DNA from: Argopecten irradians
Lineage: Eukaryota; Mollusca; Bivalvia; Pectinida; Pectinidae
Length of the DNA stretch: 64,000 nt
Assembly (NCBI RefSeq): GCF_041381155.1
Contig: NC_091138.1
Coordinates: forward strand, 32,233,604 to 32,297,603
Reading direction: 5' to 3'
Shown: positions 25,002-38,100 of the stretch, piece after piece
How the letters are laid out: each line of letters starts with the position of its first letter
Numbering within the stretch: position 1 is the stretch's first letter
Made by a program: the position numbers and the translations under genes
The notes under the pieces: model-generated
Seen by the model: only the letters and a program-made list of their open reading frames with translations
The model's database searches: none
What the model was told of the DNA's origin: nothing

Positions 25002-25138
25002 CAGAGGCGCCAGCTTCTAGTTTTGAAAAAAATATAGAAGCCCACTCCTAATAGTAATATATTCATATACATTTGCATATTTATATATAGTAGGGGTAGG
25101 CTATTGTATTTTTCTAAAACGAGAATTAGACGCCTGTG
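25002..25138. mobile_element. 137-bp MITE with about 50-bp inverted ends
   Basis: The left end CAGAGGCGCCAGCTTCTAG and the right end GAATTAGACGCCTGTG are imperfect inverted repeats, each followed by an AT-rich stretch and a CCCACTCCTA-like block. A shorter relative is at 40364-40437. Confidence 0.65.
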
Positions 25139-25199
25139 ATCTAAGTGTATAAGTCTGGTATATATATATATATTAGGCTAGAGTTAAAAGTATACAAGT

Positions 25200-25453
25200 C
25201 TGGAATTGGAATCAGGGGAAAGTAATGCCTACTTTCGCTTTGTACTATAAATCTACTATGAACTCTGGAACATCACGCCGGTATTAGATATTCGTGTCAA
25301 TTACAAGATAGAGATTGAATTGCGCTGGAATTGGAATCAGAGAAAAGTTGTAAAATACTACCCTATTTTATAAGAACAGTCAAAAATATGTCCACTTTCG
25401 GTTTGTACTATAAATCTACTATGAACTCTGGAACATCACGCCGATATTAGATA
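25200..25453. repeat. tandem duplication, unit about 125 bp
   Basis: Two copies starting CTGGAATTGGAATCAG (25200 and 25325) share the block GAACTCTGGAACATCACGCC. The copies differ by several substitutions and small indels. Confidence 0.85.
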
Positions 25454-27446
25454 TATATTGGTTTCAAACACAAGATAGCGATTTAACTTCTGTACAGTAT
25501 CTATATAAGTTCAATGTCTACATAATCACACAACTAGAAATCCAAGTACTAACCCTATAGACGTCAGGTTTTTGAGATATTATCCTTTGTGGGAGGTTCT
25601 TGCACAGTCTTAAAACTTGTCCGGTCCTGCTCGATTCGAGTACGTCATGGTAATCTCGTACGATATATAGTCCTACTCGATCGATTCGCTCTGAAATCAG
25701 CTACCAGTGAACTCGACATCGGTCTGTACTTTAGTTTATATATCGATGTTTTTGTAATTTTGACCTATTAGGGGTCTAGATATAAAAATCGTATGGTATA
25801 ATAGGAGATATAAATTTAAGATCGCCGAGACGAAAAAAGTCTAGTTTTTAGCTGATTTAAAATCATAGATGGTCATTTAGCGCTTCATGTAATATTTGCC
25901 TCTGTTCAGTTGGCATTCATATTGGCTATGCATGCCAACTAAAAGACGTCCAATGCTTATATTTACATTTGGTTACAATTTCATGATGAAATCAAAAGGG
26001 ATTTTGTATCTATTTAAATTAATAATTTGTTATCGTCGTGATTGTAACAGTCGGTTTTCGTGATCGCTGGCACGACAATATTGTGACGACACGATGATAA
26101 TGACGTCATAATAAGCTCTTGAAGTTTGATGAATACAAACTGCGCTTGGTAGTGGTTACATTGTGGGACTGCAGTGAAAATGTGAATATTAAAAAACCGA
26201 TTGCTACTAGCACTGTTCAAAAGATCGACACTTTTCCTTTAAATATCTTGACCAAGGCGATATCAGTCCCATTTTAACAAATTAATGATGACACAAAAAC
26301 GTTAAACGACATGTTTTCTCGAGTAACATATTGTGCCACCTCAGTATTCTTACCTATATAAAATCTCAATCATTAAAAAGTGTTTCTCTCTGTCCTTTTG
26401 ACACATGTAACATGAAAGGAAATAAACCCCAGTTTATGCATATATTTTACTCTGTTTAATTTGATCTGATGATCGACTTTTTTCACAAGACGTGTTATAT
26501 CTGGAAATGGCTACTTGACCATGTCCTTGCCATTACTAGTAAATGAAATCTGAACAATGTGCAACAAGACAGGACCGGATGAACATTCTGGGACAATATA
26601 TATATATAAACGCTTACTGCGGAAAATGAACCAGAGCCCCATTAAAGGCCTACTACTTGACCTTTCCGAAACAAAAAAAATGAAAGTTCGTAATAAGGAA
26701 AGAAACTGTGTATTCGTCATCTATGATGAGATTACAACACCAAACAAATGCTAGATTCCCTGCGTAATCAGGGGCATAGGAAGCGGGAGTTGAGCAGGTG
26801 GGGGGACACATTTGAAAGAAAAAAAGGTCTGTACATTTTCGTACTTCATTTTAGAAAATTTCCGCTGCGCGGCGCATTTCCTTAAACGTACGTTCCAGCA
26901 CGAAACAAACCTTTAATAACAAAAATTCAATACACATTAACTAGACTGATAAATTTCTTATACATATATATTTTCAATTGGGCAACTAGAAGACCTATCC
27001 GGGTAGATGGGTTGGAGGAGATGGGCTTAGAAAATCTAAAAGCCCCCCCCCCCCCCCCCGTCCAATACGTTTCAGCTTCATATGCCATCTGTGATCTTTG
27101 ATATTTACAGTGAAGATTCATTTCGTTGTTTGCCTTCTGGCAGAGTAATAGTCAAATACATAGTTGAATATAACGCGCGGTACTTAGGACGACGACGGGA
27201 AACTGAAGACGACCCGCATTATGAAAATCAACATTAATTTCATTCTAAGTGATTTGTTTAGAAGATGATAATCAGTGTGTATTAATGTTAAGCTAATACC
27301 TTTATCAGCAAAATTATCAAAAATTATCAAAACCCGTTTTATACATTCCCACTTTAAACTTAAAAGCAGTTTCGGAAAGGTAGTGGGCCTTAAACGGTGA
27401 ACTGTTTTAAACTGAACTTGATGTTTGCCTCTCTTCAAACATAGTT
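25454..27446. other. no recognised gene; poly-C run at 27043-27059
   Basis: AT-rich spacer with a short palindrome AGTTGGCAT/ATGCCAACT near 25907-25940 and a 17-base C run. Open stretches here are short and lack any recognisable domain. Confidence 0.5.
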
Positions 27447-28452
27447 GCAATATTGTGGCTCAAAAGACTTTTAGACAGATAATGGTGTCGTCTTTAGAGC
27501 TTCAATAGGTCCCCATGACTGCTAATGGAGCAAAGAAATAATTGTGAAAACGATTCTTAACGTCTGTATATTATCGTACTTGAAATATCACTTACCTAAG
27601 AGGCAATAAAACTGAATCGTTTAAAATGTCAAATTCATAGAGAGACACATTTTTTTTAAATATAAATATGATGGTCTTTTTGAAGGAAAATTATACGACA
27701 AGTCTACAAATTATGAATATGACCTCTTATGAGTGGTAAAGTAGAAGAATTGTAGTGATGTTTGGTTTTGACATGTATATAATACATGTATATATATATA
27801 TGCATGTATACGCTCAAATCAATTGAAAACCTTCAAAAAAAAGTATAGAAAATTGTGCCCGAATGATTTTCTATGACAGTGCTCCACTACGACACATAGG
27901 CACCCGCCCATTTCGTACCCGCCCAAAAGATACATAACATATATACTAGAACGAATATGCGTACTCGGCCTACTATACCTTTCGGTCGGGTACGAATTGG
28001 TCCCTATGTGTCGTAGTGGAGCACTGCCTCCGAAAATCACTCGGGCATAGTTTTCTATACTTTTTTGTAGGTTTCCAATTTTTTTATGCGTATACATGCA
28101 TTTACATATTATTTTTGTCCAAAACAAACATAACTACCATTCTTAATATCTACCGTACCGCTCACAAGACGTCAAATTCACAATTTGTGGACTTGACGTA
28201 TACATTCCCTTCAGAAAGACCTTCATATGTAATGTTAAATAATAATGCCTCGATGAGAATTTGATTTTTTTATGTGGTTCAGTTTTATTGCCTAGTAGGT
28301 AAGCGATATCAAACAAGTACGATAAAAATACAAACAAACGTTTTATAATGGTTTGCATAATCATTACTTTGCTCCATTAGCAGTAACAGTTAATAGGCAC
28401 CAATTGTAGCTCTAAAGACGACACCATTTTCTGTCAAAAAGTCTTTTGAGCA
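27447..28452. mobile_element. inverted pair of the 6.56-kb element (about 1-kb fold-back)
   Basis: The left arm starts TTGCAATATTGTGGCTCAAA and runs to about 27950. The right arm is its inverse and ends near 28452. Both carry the blocks GACACCATTTTCTGT (or inverse) and GTGCTCCACTACGAC found at 6560-7043. The centre is CATATATACTAGAACGAATA. Either this is a fold-back element, or two insertions tail to tail. No coding content. Confidence 0.8.
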
Positions 28453-28455
28453 TTT

Positions 28456-29080
28456 TAAAAATAGTCGCGAAATGGGTCATTCTTTGTTTTAAATTCTTGC
28501 ATAAAAAATCTACAAACATCAGAAGTCTTATTTGTTTGTCACATTTTCCCAGATCATATGTAAAAAATATTAATTTATTGATTTAGACCAGTTTTTCATG
28601 ACAACTCAAGCAGTGCATGAGCACTCATAAATACAATAATTTTTGAGTCACATGAAATTGAAGCCTATTATTCTCATTTCCCTGAATGGAACCCACTCCC
28701 AAAAATGTACCCGATGTATGGCCGTAGGCCTACATTCCACCGGGTCCTATAACAGGCATTCTCGGCACCCATCGACTGTCAAGCTATCGCTATACCAACA
28801 GAGTGAAATGAAGGGAAGTAACTCTGATGGATGAGAATGATAACTGGGGACTCAAAAATATGTGGATGGAAAGGGAAGCAACTCTTAGTAGTAGAATCTA
28901 CATGTATGTGTATTTACAGAACTGCTAGCGGTCATGCGCTCCGATGATTCTAAAACATAGACAACGTTTCCATATAAAAACATGCGCTATCATTGGAGAT
29001 AAATTATTCATTTCATCTAAGCCCTTGTCACCAGCCGCCCATGGCCAGTGGGACTAATGATGTGATCGTGGTCGGAAGTT
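28456..29080. other. upstream spacer of the tandem-BTB gene
   Basis: Non-coding. It contains two inverted forms of the mollusc-type motif, AAGGGAAGTAACTC and AAGGGAAGCAACTC, near 28812 and 28869. Confidence 0.5.
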
Positions 29081-29085
29081 AGCAT

Positions 29086-29095
29086 TGCGCATGCG
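29086..29095 (+). promoter_or_regulatory. NRF1-type site in the tandem-BTB promoter
   Basis: TGCGCATGCG matches the palindromic NRF1 consensus and lies 28 bp before the start codon. Such sites mark TATA-less, broadly expressed promoters in animals. The start codon context AACATGG is strong. Confidence 0.5.
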
Positions 29096-29123
29096 TGATG
29101 AGTGTAAACATTGACTAACAAAC

Positions 29124-32100
29124 ATGGCGACGTTCACGTCAGTGTATCACAGTGGAGTGAGAGAAGAACAATATCTTGGAACATGGAAGGTTCGTACAGT
29201 TCCAATCATTCCTAAGATAATGTCCATTTCACTTGATATGTTTGTTATTTCTCTTTATGTCATTTCAGATCGTGGAATGCGTGTCTTTAGCTGGTACGGT
29301 GGACACAACCGGCATCGAAGGGTAAGAATTTGTCAACTGATTTTTTATCTGTCACCTTTCTATCGGCTAATTATTTTTTTTTATTTTTCGCCATCGGCGA
29401 GAATCAGATTTTTTATTTTAAACGCGATTATTTGGTTATACTTTGTGATTCGCATTAAATCAAAATACTATTGCATCTCACTGAATGGAGAGATAATATG
29501 ATTGATGGAAGTGCGCAGTTGACTAATTTTTCATCCTATGTGACAAAAATATTCATGAGTCAGATACCATAGCTACACAACTTGCACTAAATACAGGTCT
29601 AGGGAGGGGTTTGCGTGAACAGCAAGTCTGTTCACAGGAGCTTGGAGTTCTGTATTCAAAATATAATTTATACGGTTTCAGGTTAATATGGTATTTTTTA
29701 TAATATAAATAAGTTTTAAGACTTCAGCTTTCATGCACCTGTGTTCTGTCCAAAAAGCTATGCAATCTATAAAGTAATCCTACTGTCCTACTGTGATCAA
29801 TCTAGATTTTAAAATAATCTCAAAAATGACAATTTAATTTGACCTCCTAGCAGAATAAAGTGTAGTTCACAAATAGTTATTTATTGTAAATAATATATAG
29901 CTAAGACTGTACTGGATGTGTTTTCTGTACAACACCAGTAGAGGTTGACATAAAGGTCAAATAACCATGATCTCATCTCCTTGTTGGTGCTGAATATGTT
30001 TTCTTTATTAGAAAAGATTTATTGTAGGGGTTGTTTGTCCACTACAGGTATTTGTTTACTAACAGGGTTGATATAAAGATCAATCACATTGACGAATAAA
30101 GTATTCTTCTGGGTGCAACCCAATTTAGATTCAGTGTAAGATGTAAGTACATACAAGTGTACCCATCATACATCCTTGATACTCCAGGGGTTCTGATCAC
30201 TTAATACAATCTCTACACTCCTGGACTATCTCATAGTAAAATTGGGGGCAACAGAACAGAACAAGTAATTAAGACATCTGATGTACATCAAAAGAGCTGT
30301 ATAACGTATACTGTGGTTGACTGTGTGGCTTTGATGTTGGGCGTCACTCTCTCTGTAGTCTTTAAAGAAAATCTTTGCAGGCCTTTGATTTGTTCAGATG
30401 TTTTCTATTGAGCTGCCTCTTATTTTACTATGAGATAGTCCAGGAGTGTAGAGGTTGTAAGTGATAAAAACCCTTGGAGTATCGAGGATGCCCATTATAA
30501 TGTTGTCTGCATCCCTTGAATGCTATCAGGAGTCCCCTTTTGTTTAGGTCCGAGTTCCACCTGGATGATAGTGGAGATGTGTCATGGAAAGTGGCTGATG
30601 ATGTCGATGCAATGCCTTTCTTTAATTCAGACACTTATGAGGTATATATTTATAACACAAATCTTGTCAAATGTTAATGATGGGACATTGATAAAAAAAA
30701 AAAACATAGAAAATTTGTTGAAAACATGTTAATAGTGTTTCCCACAGCCCCGATTAGCATGGCGCCGCGCCGTGCCCTTTTTACCTGACGCCATGCCCCT
30801 TTGACCTAACGCCGTGCCCTGTTTGTCCCCAGTACACTTCTTTTAAATTACCAAATACCAGGTAGTGGCTTGATAATTAAGTAAACAAAAGAAGTGTGAC
30901 CACTCCCTGACCCCCTGACCAACACCCCAGTGGCCCTAATTAGCAGCCTTGGGCTATTTCCACCTTGGCTTGTGGTGTCACTTTCAGGTCTGTGTATTAC
31001 GTAAGCTGAAGTCAAGCAGCCGATCGGCAGCCTAGAAAACAATCAGCTGGCCTTTCAATAAGTTTAATGACTACAGCTAGTGAGCACTACTTCAAAAACA
31101 AATACTGCTTGCAACTGTAAATGATTTACTCACGTTTTTAATGTTTAATAGGCCTATCTATATCGGATGGATGTCACAAGATTTGCAATCGTAATGGCCG
31201 CCATTTTGGGTGTATTGTAATAGTAGATACGGAGGTATTGAATTTCAGGATTTTACTAATATTCACGTTTTTAAAAATGAAAACGGTATTATTTTCTTAG
31301 AATTTCGGTGTGAATTTATTTTTCGAAAAGATATCTTAATAATAATAAAATTATTAATAGCAAAGCAATTAAAATAAATCAAATTAAAAAGAAACAACTT
31401 TTTTCTCTATCAGATTAAATATGAAATATTTTGCATACAACTCTAACACTTATCTGTATTTTCTTAATTTAGTGCTTGTAAATGTAGAACATTATTTTAA
31501 TTAATTGTCCATTATTATGAAGCATGTTATCTTATTCAAATCAATACAGTATTTTTAATATTTAAATAAAGATATATATTAAAATAAAGGTAGTTGGATT
31601 GAAATAAAGAAATACATTTTGAATTTTCCCATTCTTTTAATTAATATAAATGAAATTTAGATCTTTCTTGTTAATCAATTATAGTCATGATCATATGATC
31701 TGCAGATTACAATTTTCAAAATCATTTTTTTCACTCAGAATAAATAAATAGATGTCCTGATATTACTTAGCAACTCAGAGAGTTTAAAGCTTTTAAATGA
31801 TGTTAAGTTGAACCAGAATTAAATAAACAACAAGACAGTTTTAAAGATTTCCCCATGTATTGGAAGTTGTGGATATAACCTTTGTGCCCCTCTGATGGTT
31901 ATTTATCGCGGTCAAGGTGCCCTTTTCAAAACCCAGCACCATGCCCTTTTTTTTCCTGTGGGAAACACTAGTTAAAAACCAATTAATCAAGATTTTTTTT
32001 TAAAGTAGCCTTAAATCTTCATTTGTATAATGAGGCTTTTTGTTTATCATATATTGAACTGAAGAATTAGCAAGTTTTGATTGTCCTTCAGACTTTGTTC

Positions 32101-35100
32101 CCATACAGTAGTACATTATCCATCATGACCCATTGTTTCGTCACAGTAAATATATGCTTTCTTACTGCACAAGTACTTTGTGATCCAAGTGGTATTCATA
32201 GGTTTTACTTTCTGGTTAAGCTGTTATAATATATTGCAATAATTTCGGAAAAAGTACAATAAATTTCTGAATTTGCAAACCAACTATGATTAATAATCGA
32301 TCGATTTTTACATTTCCGATTATCGATTTTGAAAATGAAACCAATCCCATCACTATCAAATGTCTATCAAAATAAAATCATCCGTATTTGTAAAAACAAA
32401 TATAACTGTACATATAATCCATGAAATTGAACTTATTAATACTAGTTAACCTCTTATGCTTTTATTTCATTTTGTCATCGTGACAGAACACAGCCATTCG
32501 CAAGGGAATGAAATACATAGTTGACTTAGAGATGAAAGTAATTGAGAATCCAAAACATAAGGAATAAAAGAAAATCAATCCCGTTTGTCATGCATTTTCA
32601 GATATTGTTCCCACCTGGAAAAATGAACTCTGTGCAGTTGAAGTTTTTTGGAACTCTTGCAGAACATGTAATTGAGTTCAACGTAAGTATTGTACATAAT
32701 AAATGTCTTTCAGTACACATTTTCCCCAATTTTTTTATAAAAATATCATTATATTGTCATGATGTAAGTTATAATAAAGAAAGAAATCATGTTTTAAAAT
32801 ATACACCAACTTTTATAAACTTCTGGTTAGGATCATTAATCAAATGTCATTTTACTATGGCAAATCATATTGTTATCATTGTATGCAAAATTGAATTTAG
32901 ATTATAAGAATAATGGCCTTGTATCAAAAAAGAAAGAAATGTATGAATACATTGAATAGAGTTCAATTCTGTTGAATCACTGTTTTACAGGTGGAGATTT
33001 CTGATGAACTTATGCTACTGACTTGTGACAGATGCTGTATGCTACAATGTCAGAAGGTACAAAGACTTTTTCACTAGATTTTGAATCACTTTGATGGCAT
33101 ATGGAGGGGTTAATTTTCATCAATATCCTTGTTATGAAGTTTGTTTGTAACGCTTAGCCTCATACTTGTAACATGAGAGGAAGACTGCAAAATTCTGTCA
33201 CTTGACGACCTCTAATGACTCATCCACCCCTGAAAAAACAAAAAGAACAGTTTCAGCCTTGGAATTTAGATGTGTTCAAATTTGTCTACAAAGCAAATCA
33301 GTTTCAATGAAAGTAATCAAATACTAAAATTTAAAGTTATAAAGTAAGTGCATATCATCTTTCTTTCACAGCTACTGAATTTTGTGATTTCAATTTTAAA
33401 AGTGGTTTGCGAATATTAACATTCATGGATTTAAAATTTAAATAGAAATTCCTATCAATATACATTGTGTAGATATTTAAAGAGAATTAACATGGATCGC
33501 AAAATTCTCAAAAGTAAATTGATCATAAAAGAAAGTCGGTTACAGTGTTTTGTTAATGATATCCAAAGGAAGTGGGCAATGAAAGACAAATTGTGTTTCA
33601 GATATTTCACAAAGATAGAATATGAGAACTTTTATCTTAAAGAGATACATTCTCCTGTGTGTTAATGAAATAATTAAGACCTTCTTTCTTGTCAGTGTTT
33701 AATTAATCTCTGACTAATTACAGGTGTCTACCAATAACACTAAAGGCGACTGCCATTACACATTCGGGAGAGCTTTGGAAGAGGGCTACTTCTCTGATCT
33801 GGTCATAACGGCAGAGTCAGGACACCAGGTAAAATAAAATTACTGCCAGAAATCTGTCACAAACACCCCTATACTTCTGTAATGAACTCTTCCCGCATCA
33901 GAATTAGTAGAGTCCATTTCTGTGTTGAGGTGTAAATTATCTCCCTTTACAGTTCCAGGTACATTCACTGATTCTGGGTCTTAGCTGTCCCGAGATGGAC
34001 TGGTGGCACTCGCCCCCGCCCCTGACAGGCCTACGGGAGGATGTCTTAGGGACAGTGCTTCACTTCCTGTACACAGAGTGCCTCCCGAAAGGACTGTCGG
34101 AGGACACGGTTAAAGACTGCATCAAGACTGTTGGTAAACTCCCAGGCATGGACAACTTTGTCAAACTGTGCAACACTTTCCTGAAAAACACTGCACTTCG
34201 GCAGCGTAAGTATACACAGGAAAACATATTAGGTTCAATATGTAAGAGATTTGTTACAACTATGAACTGATTTACTTCAAGGTTTAGAAGCTTTACAGAC
34301 ATTATCAAATTTATAATGTACATATATGAACTGTTTCATAATGTGTTAGATTCTGTTCAATAAGTCTGGCAAATATCTTAACTCATTCACTCATAAAAAA
34401 TCATAATGAACTCTTATAGTCTTTGAATTAGGAAAGTTCAAATGTGCTTTCAGGGGTAAATGGGTTAATGATACTAGTGTTTCCCACAGGAAAAAAAAGG
34501 GCATGGTGCTGGGTTATGAAAAGGGCACCTTGACCGTGATAAATAACCATCAGAGGGGCACAAAGGTTATATCGACAACTTCCAATACAAGGGGAAATCT
34601 TTAAAACTGTCTTGTTGTTTATTTAATTCTGGTTCAACTTAATATCATTTAAATGCTTTAAACTCTCTGAGTTGCTAAGTAATATCAGGACATCTATTTA
34701 ATTATTCTGAGTGAAAAAAATGATTTTGAAAATTGAATCTGCAGATCATATGATCATGACTATAATTGATTCACAATAAAGATCTAAATTTCATTTATAT
34801 TAATTAAAAGAATGGGAAAATTCAAAATGTATTCCTTTATTTCAATCCAATTACCTTTATTTTAATATATATCTTTTTTAAATATTAAAAATACTGTATT
34901 GATTTGAATAAGATAACATGTTTCATAATAATGGACAATTAATTAAAATAATGTTCTAAATTTACAAACACTAAATTAAGAAAATACAGATAAGTGTTAG
35001 AGAAGTATGCAAAATATTTCAATTTAATCTGATAGAGAAAAAAGTTGATTTCTTTTTAATTTGATTTATTTTAATTACTTTGCTATTAATAATTTTATTA

Positions 35101-38100
35101 TTATTAAGATATCTTTTCTAAAAATAAATTCACACCGAAATTCTAAAAAAAAATAATACCGTTTTCATTTTTAAAAACGTGAATATTAGTAAAATCCTGA
35201 AATTCAATACCTCCGGATCTACTATTACAATAAACCCAAAATGGCGGCCATTACGATTGCAAATCTTTTGACATCCATCCGATATAGATAGGCCTATTAA
35301 ACATTAAAAACGTGAGTAAATCATTTACAGTTGTAAGCAGTATTTGTTTTTGAAGTAATGCTCACTAGCTGTAGTCATAAAACTTATTGAAAGGCCAGCT
35401 GATTGTTTTCTAGGCTGCCGATCGGCTGCTTGACTTCAGCTTACATAATACACAGACCTGAAAGTGACACCACAAGCCAAGGTGGAAATAGCCCAAGGCG
35501 GAAATAGCCCAAGGCTGCTAATTAGGGCCACTGGGGTGTTGGTCAGGGGGTAAGGGAGTGGTCACACTTCTTTTGTTTACTTAATTATCAAGCCACTACC
35601 TGGTATTTTGGTAGTTTAGTAGAAGTGTACTGGGGACAAACAGGGCACGGCGTTAGGTCATAGGGGCATGGCGTCAGGTAAAAAGGGCACGGCGCGGCGC
35701 CATGCTAATCGGGGCTGTGGGAAACACTAGATACATTATATCCTTCAAAATATGCATTTATAACATAATTAGATAATATTATTCATTTCATCATTCCAGT
35801 TGCAAAACAAGATAGCACATTGCCGCTTTATTGAGAGAAGATATTGTTATATTTCTCTACCTCCCTTTTATCAGTAAAGTCTGTATTGATGATTGTATTT
35901 GTGTAATTATAGAAATTGTCAACCTGATTGGAGACATGCACACATCAGCTGATCGTATCATCGAGATGTTTAAGTGTAAAAAGACTGCCATCACTCCAGG
36001 CACTATACCAGAAGATGCACTGGCGGCTAATCCTCCCCGACTCTGTTACGTGATGAAGCAGGCGGCCAGGGAAGCTGCTATAGGTACCGTTTGGGATTGG
36101 ACTCTGTAGTCTTTAGATTGTCAGATCAGTGTTATTTTGTGTGTTCTTTAAGAAATCCTGGTATACATATATAGTTGTTACATACCATACTGACAGAATA
36201 TGCATAACCAGTTATCACAGGTTCAAGGGGCCACATTTGCTGAGAGGTTAAGATGTCCAACATATCAACACAAACCCTCCACCGTTTGGCCGTGTGTTTG
36301 TATTCCATGTGGGGCAGATACCAGATGTACTGACCATAGGTCAGTGGTTTCTGTCTAGGTACACTGGTGTCTCTCCGCCACCTAAACCTAGCACCTAGTT
36401 CATGCCTGTACCAGTAATATCGTTTCTCAAAAGTTTCCATCTGGAATTAACTAATTACTCCTCCCAGCCTACCCTTTAACATTGTAGTATCTACTGTTAC
36501 ACCCCTGACAGTGTATGTGATGTTATGATGATGTTGATTTTACAGCAAGTTCCAAGTTTGTCTTACTATGTGACCTGTTTGCTAGAAGGAGTGGAGAACT
36601 TCCTCAGGAAGAGAGACATGAAATCATCCGATATGCCCGATCCAGGTTTGTCATAAAGTCAAATAACATAATGTAGTAAACAAGTGTATGGGAAGAGATG
36701 CAGCAAGTAACATTTGTGATGAGTGTTATTAGGTTGTCCTATCATCTGTGTTTAATATAATTGCCTTTCCAGATGTGAAACAAAAAAATATTTATCTAAC
36801 ATGTAACATTATGTAAGCTTTTGTTTCATTTTGTACCTGCGCATAATTGATGTAAACAAACATGTAGAGGAACATGTTGTATTAGTGTTATTTTGGACTG
36901 AAGAAGGTCTTATAGTAGCTGAATATATATTCCATAGAAATGATTTTTGATTTTACTTGATTTTATTTTGAATTTAATTTGGCCTTATATTTCGGATTAT
37001 TAATATACTAGCTTCATACTCTGTTTATCTAATTATGATTCATTAAATATGTTCACTGTTTTACATTTGCCTTTTCAATAATTGAACAAATAATTCCATA
37101 AGTTTTGCCATTACTTCAAATGATGGCATTGTCCCTAGTTTTGCAGTACTTTTATATACCAACTATATATGGTTTTCTTTTGAATAATCCTTTGAATGGT
37201 TTTGATTTCTTTTCAGATTACCCATATTTGTGAAACAGCTGAAAGAATTCTTTGAATCATTTAAATACCAAATGTCATTCGTGGGACCAAATGAAAAACA
37301 GGAAATTTCCACATATATTCTACCGGAGGTAAGAAAATCGGGCAAGTTGTCTCCCTTATATTGCTCTACTTTAACTCATTCACCCCCTGAAGACACATCT
37401 GAACTCTTCTTATTCAAAGACTAGACCAACTCATTTCAATTTCCAGGGGCGAATGTGTTAACTTGAGACTGGTCTTTTTAAATTTCCACTTTCAAAGTCC
37501 ACAATTTGAATTCTGTTTGTTTTAGTTGAAAGGCTCATCGACAGCTGTGGCAATTTAAGGTCAAGCTATTAACAAGAAAAACAAAAAACAAAGATTCAAA
37601 CAAATTGAACAAAGATTATCATGGCTTTTTAAAGATCTTCATTGAGGAACACAAAGTGTAGTTATGTGAAATTCAAAACATATATAGTTTACCAAGGGAA
37701 TTAAAAAGGTTGTTCGGGTTCAAAGTATTTTGTGAGCAAATCAATGAAAAATTAATTAAAAATGATGAAAGTGAACATGCTGATGAAGGGATAGTACAAT
37801 TTGAATTAATTTATCTCTGAAATTTTACAATGGACTATTCAGATCTTAGAACTGGAAGAGTTCAAACGTGTTTATAGGTGTGATTAATCTGATTGATTTA
37901 CAGGTAGAGACTTTATGCACCATGCTGACCAAGTTTACAGAAGAGTTCAAAGCAGCTCTGGACAAAGCCATTACCAAAAATTTATCAGAGAAAGAGAAGG
38001 GCGAGGAGAAAGGAGAGAAACACAAACATGTGAAAGATGTGTTGGGCAAAACACTGAGACATGTAAGTCAAAGATGTGTTTGGTAAAACACTGAGACACG

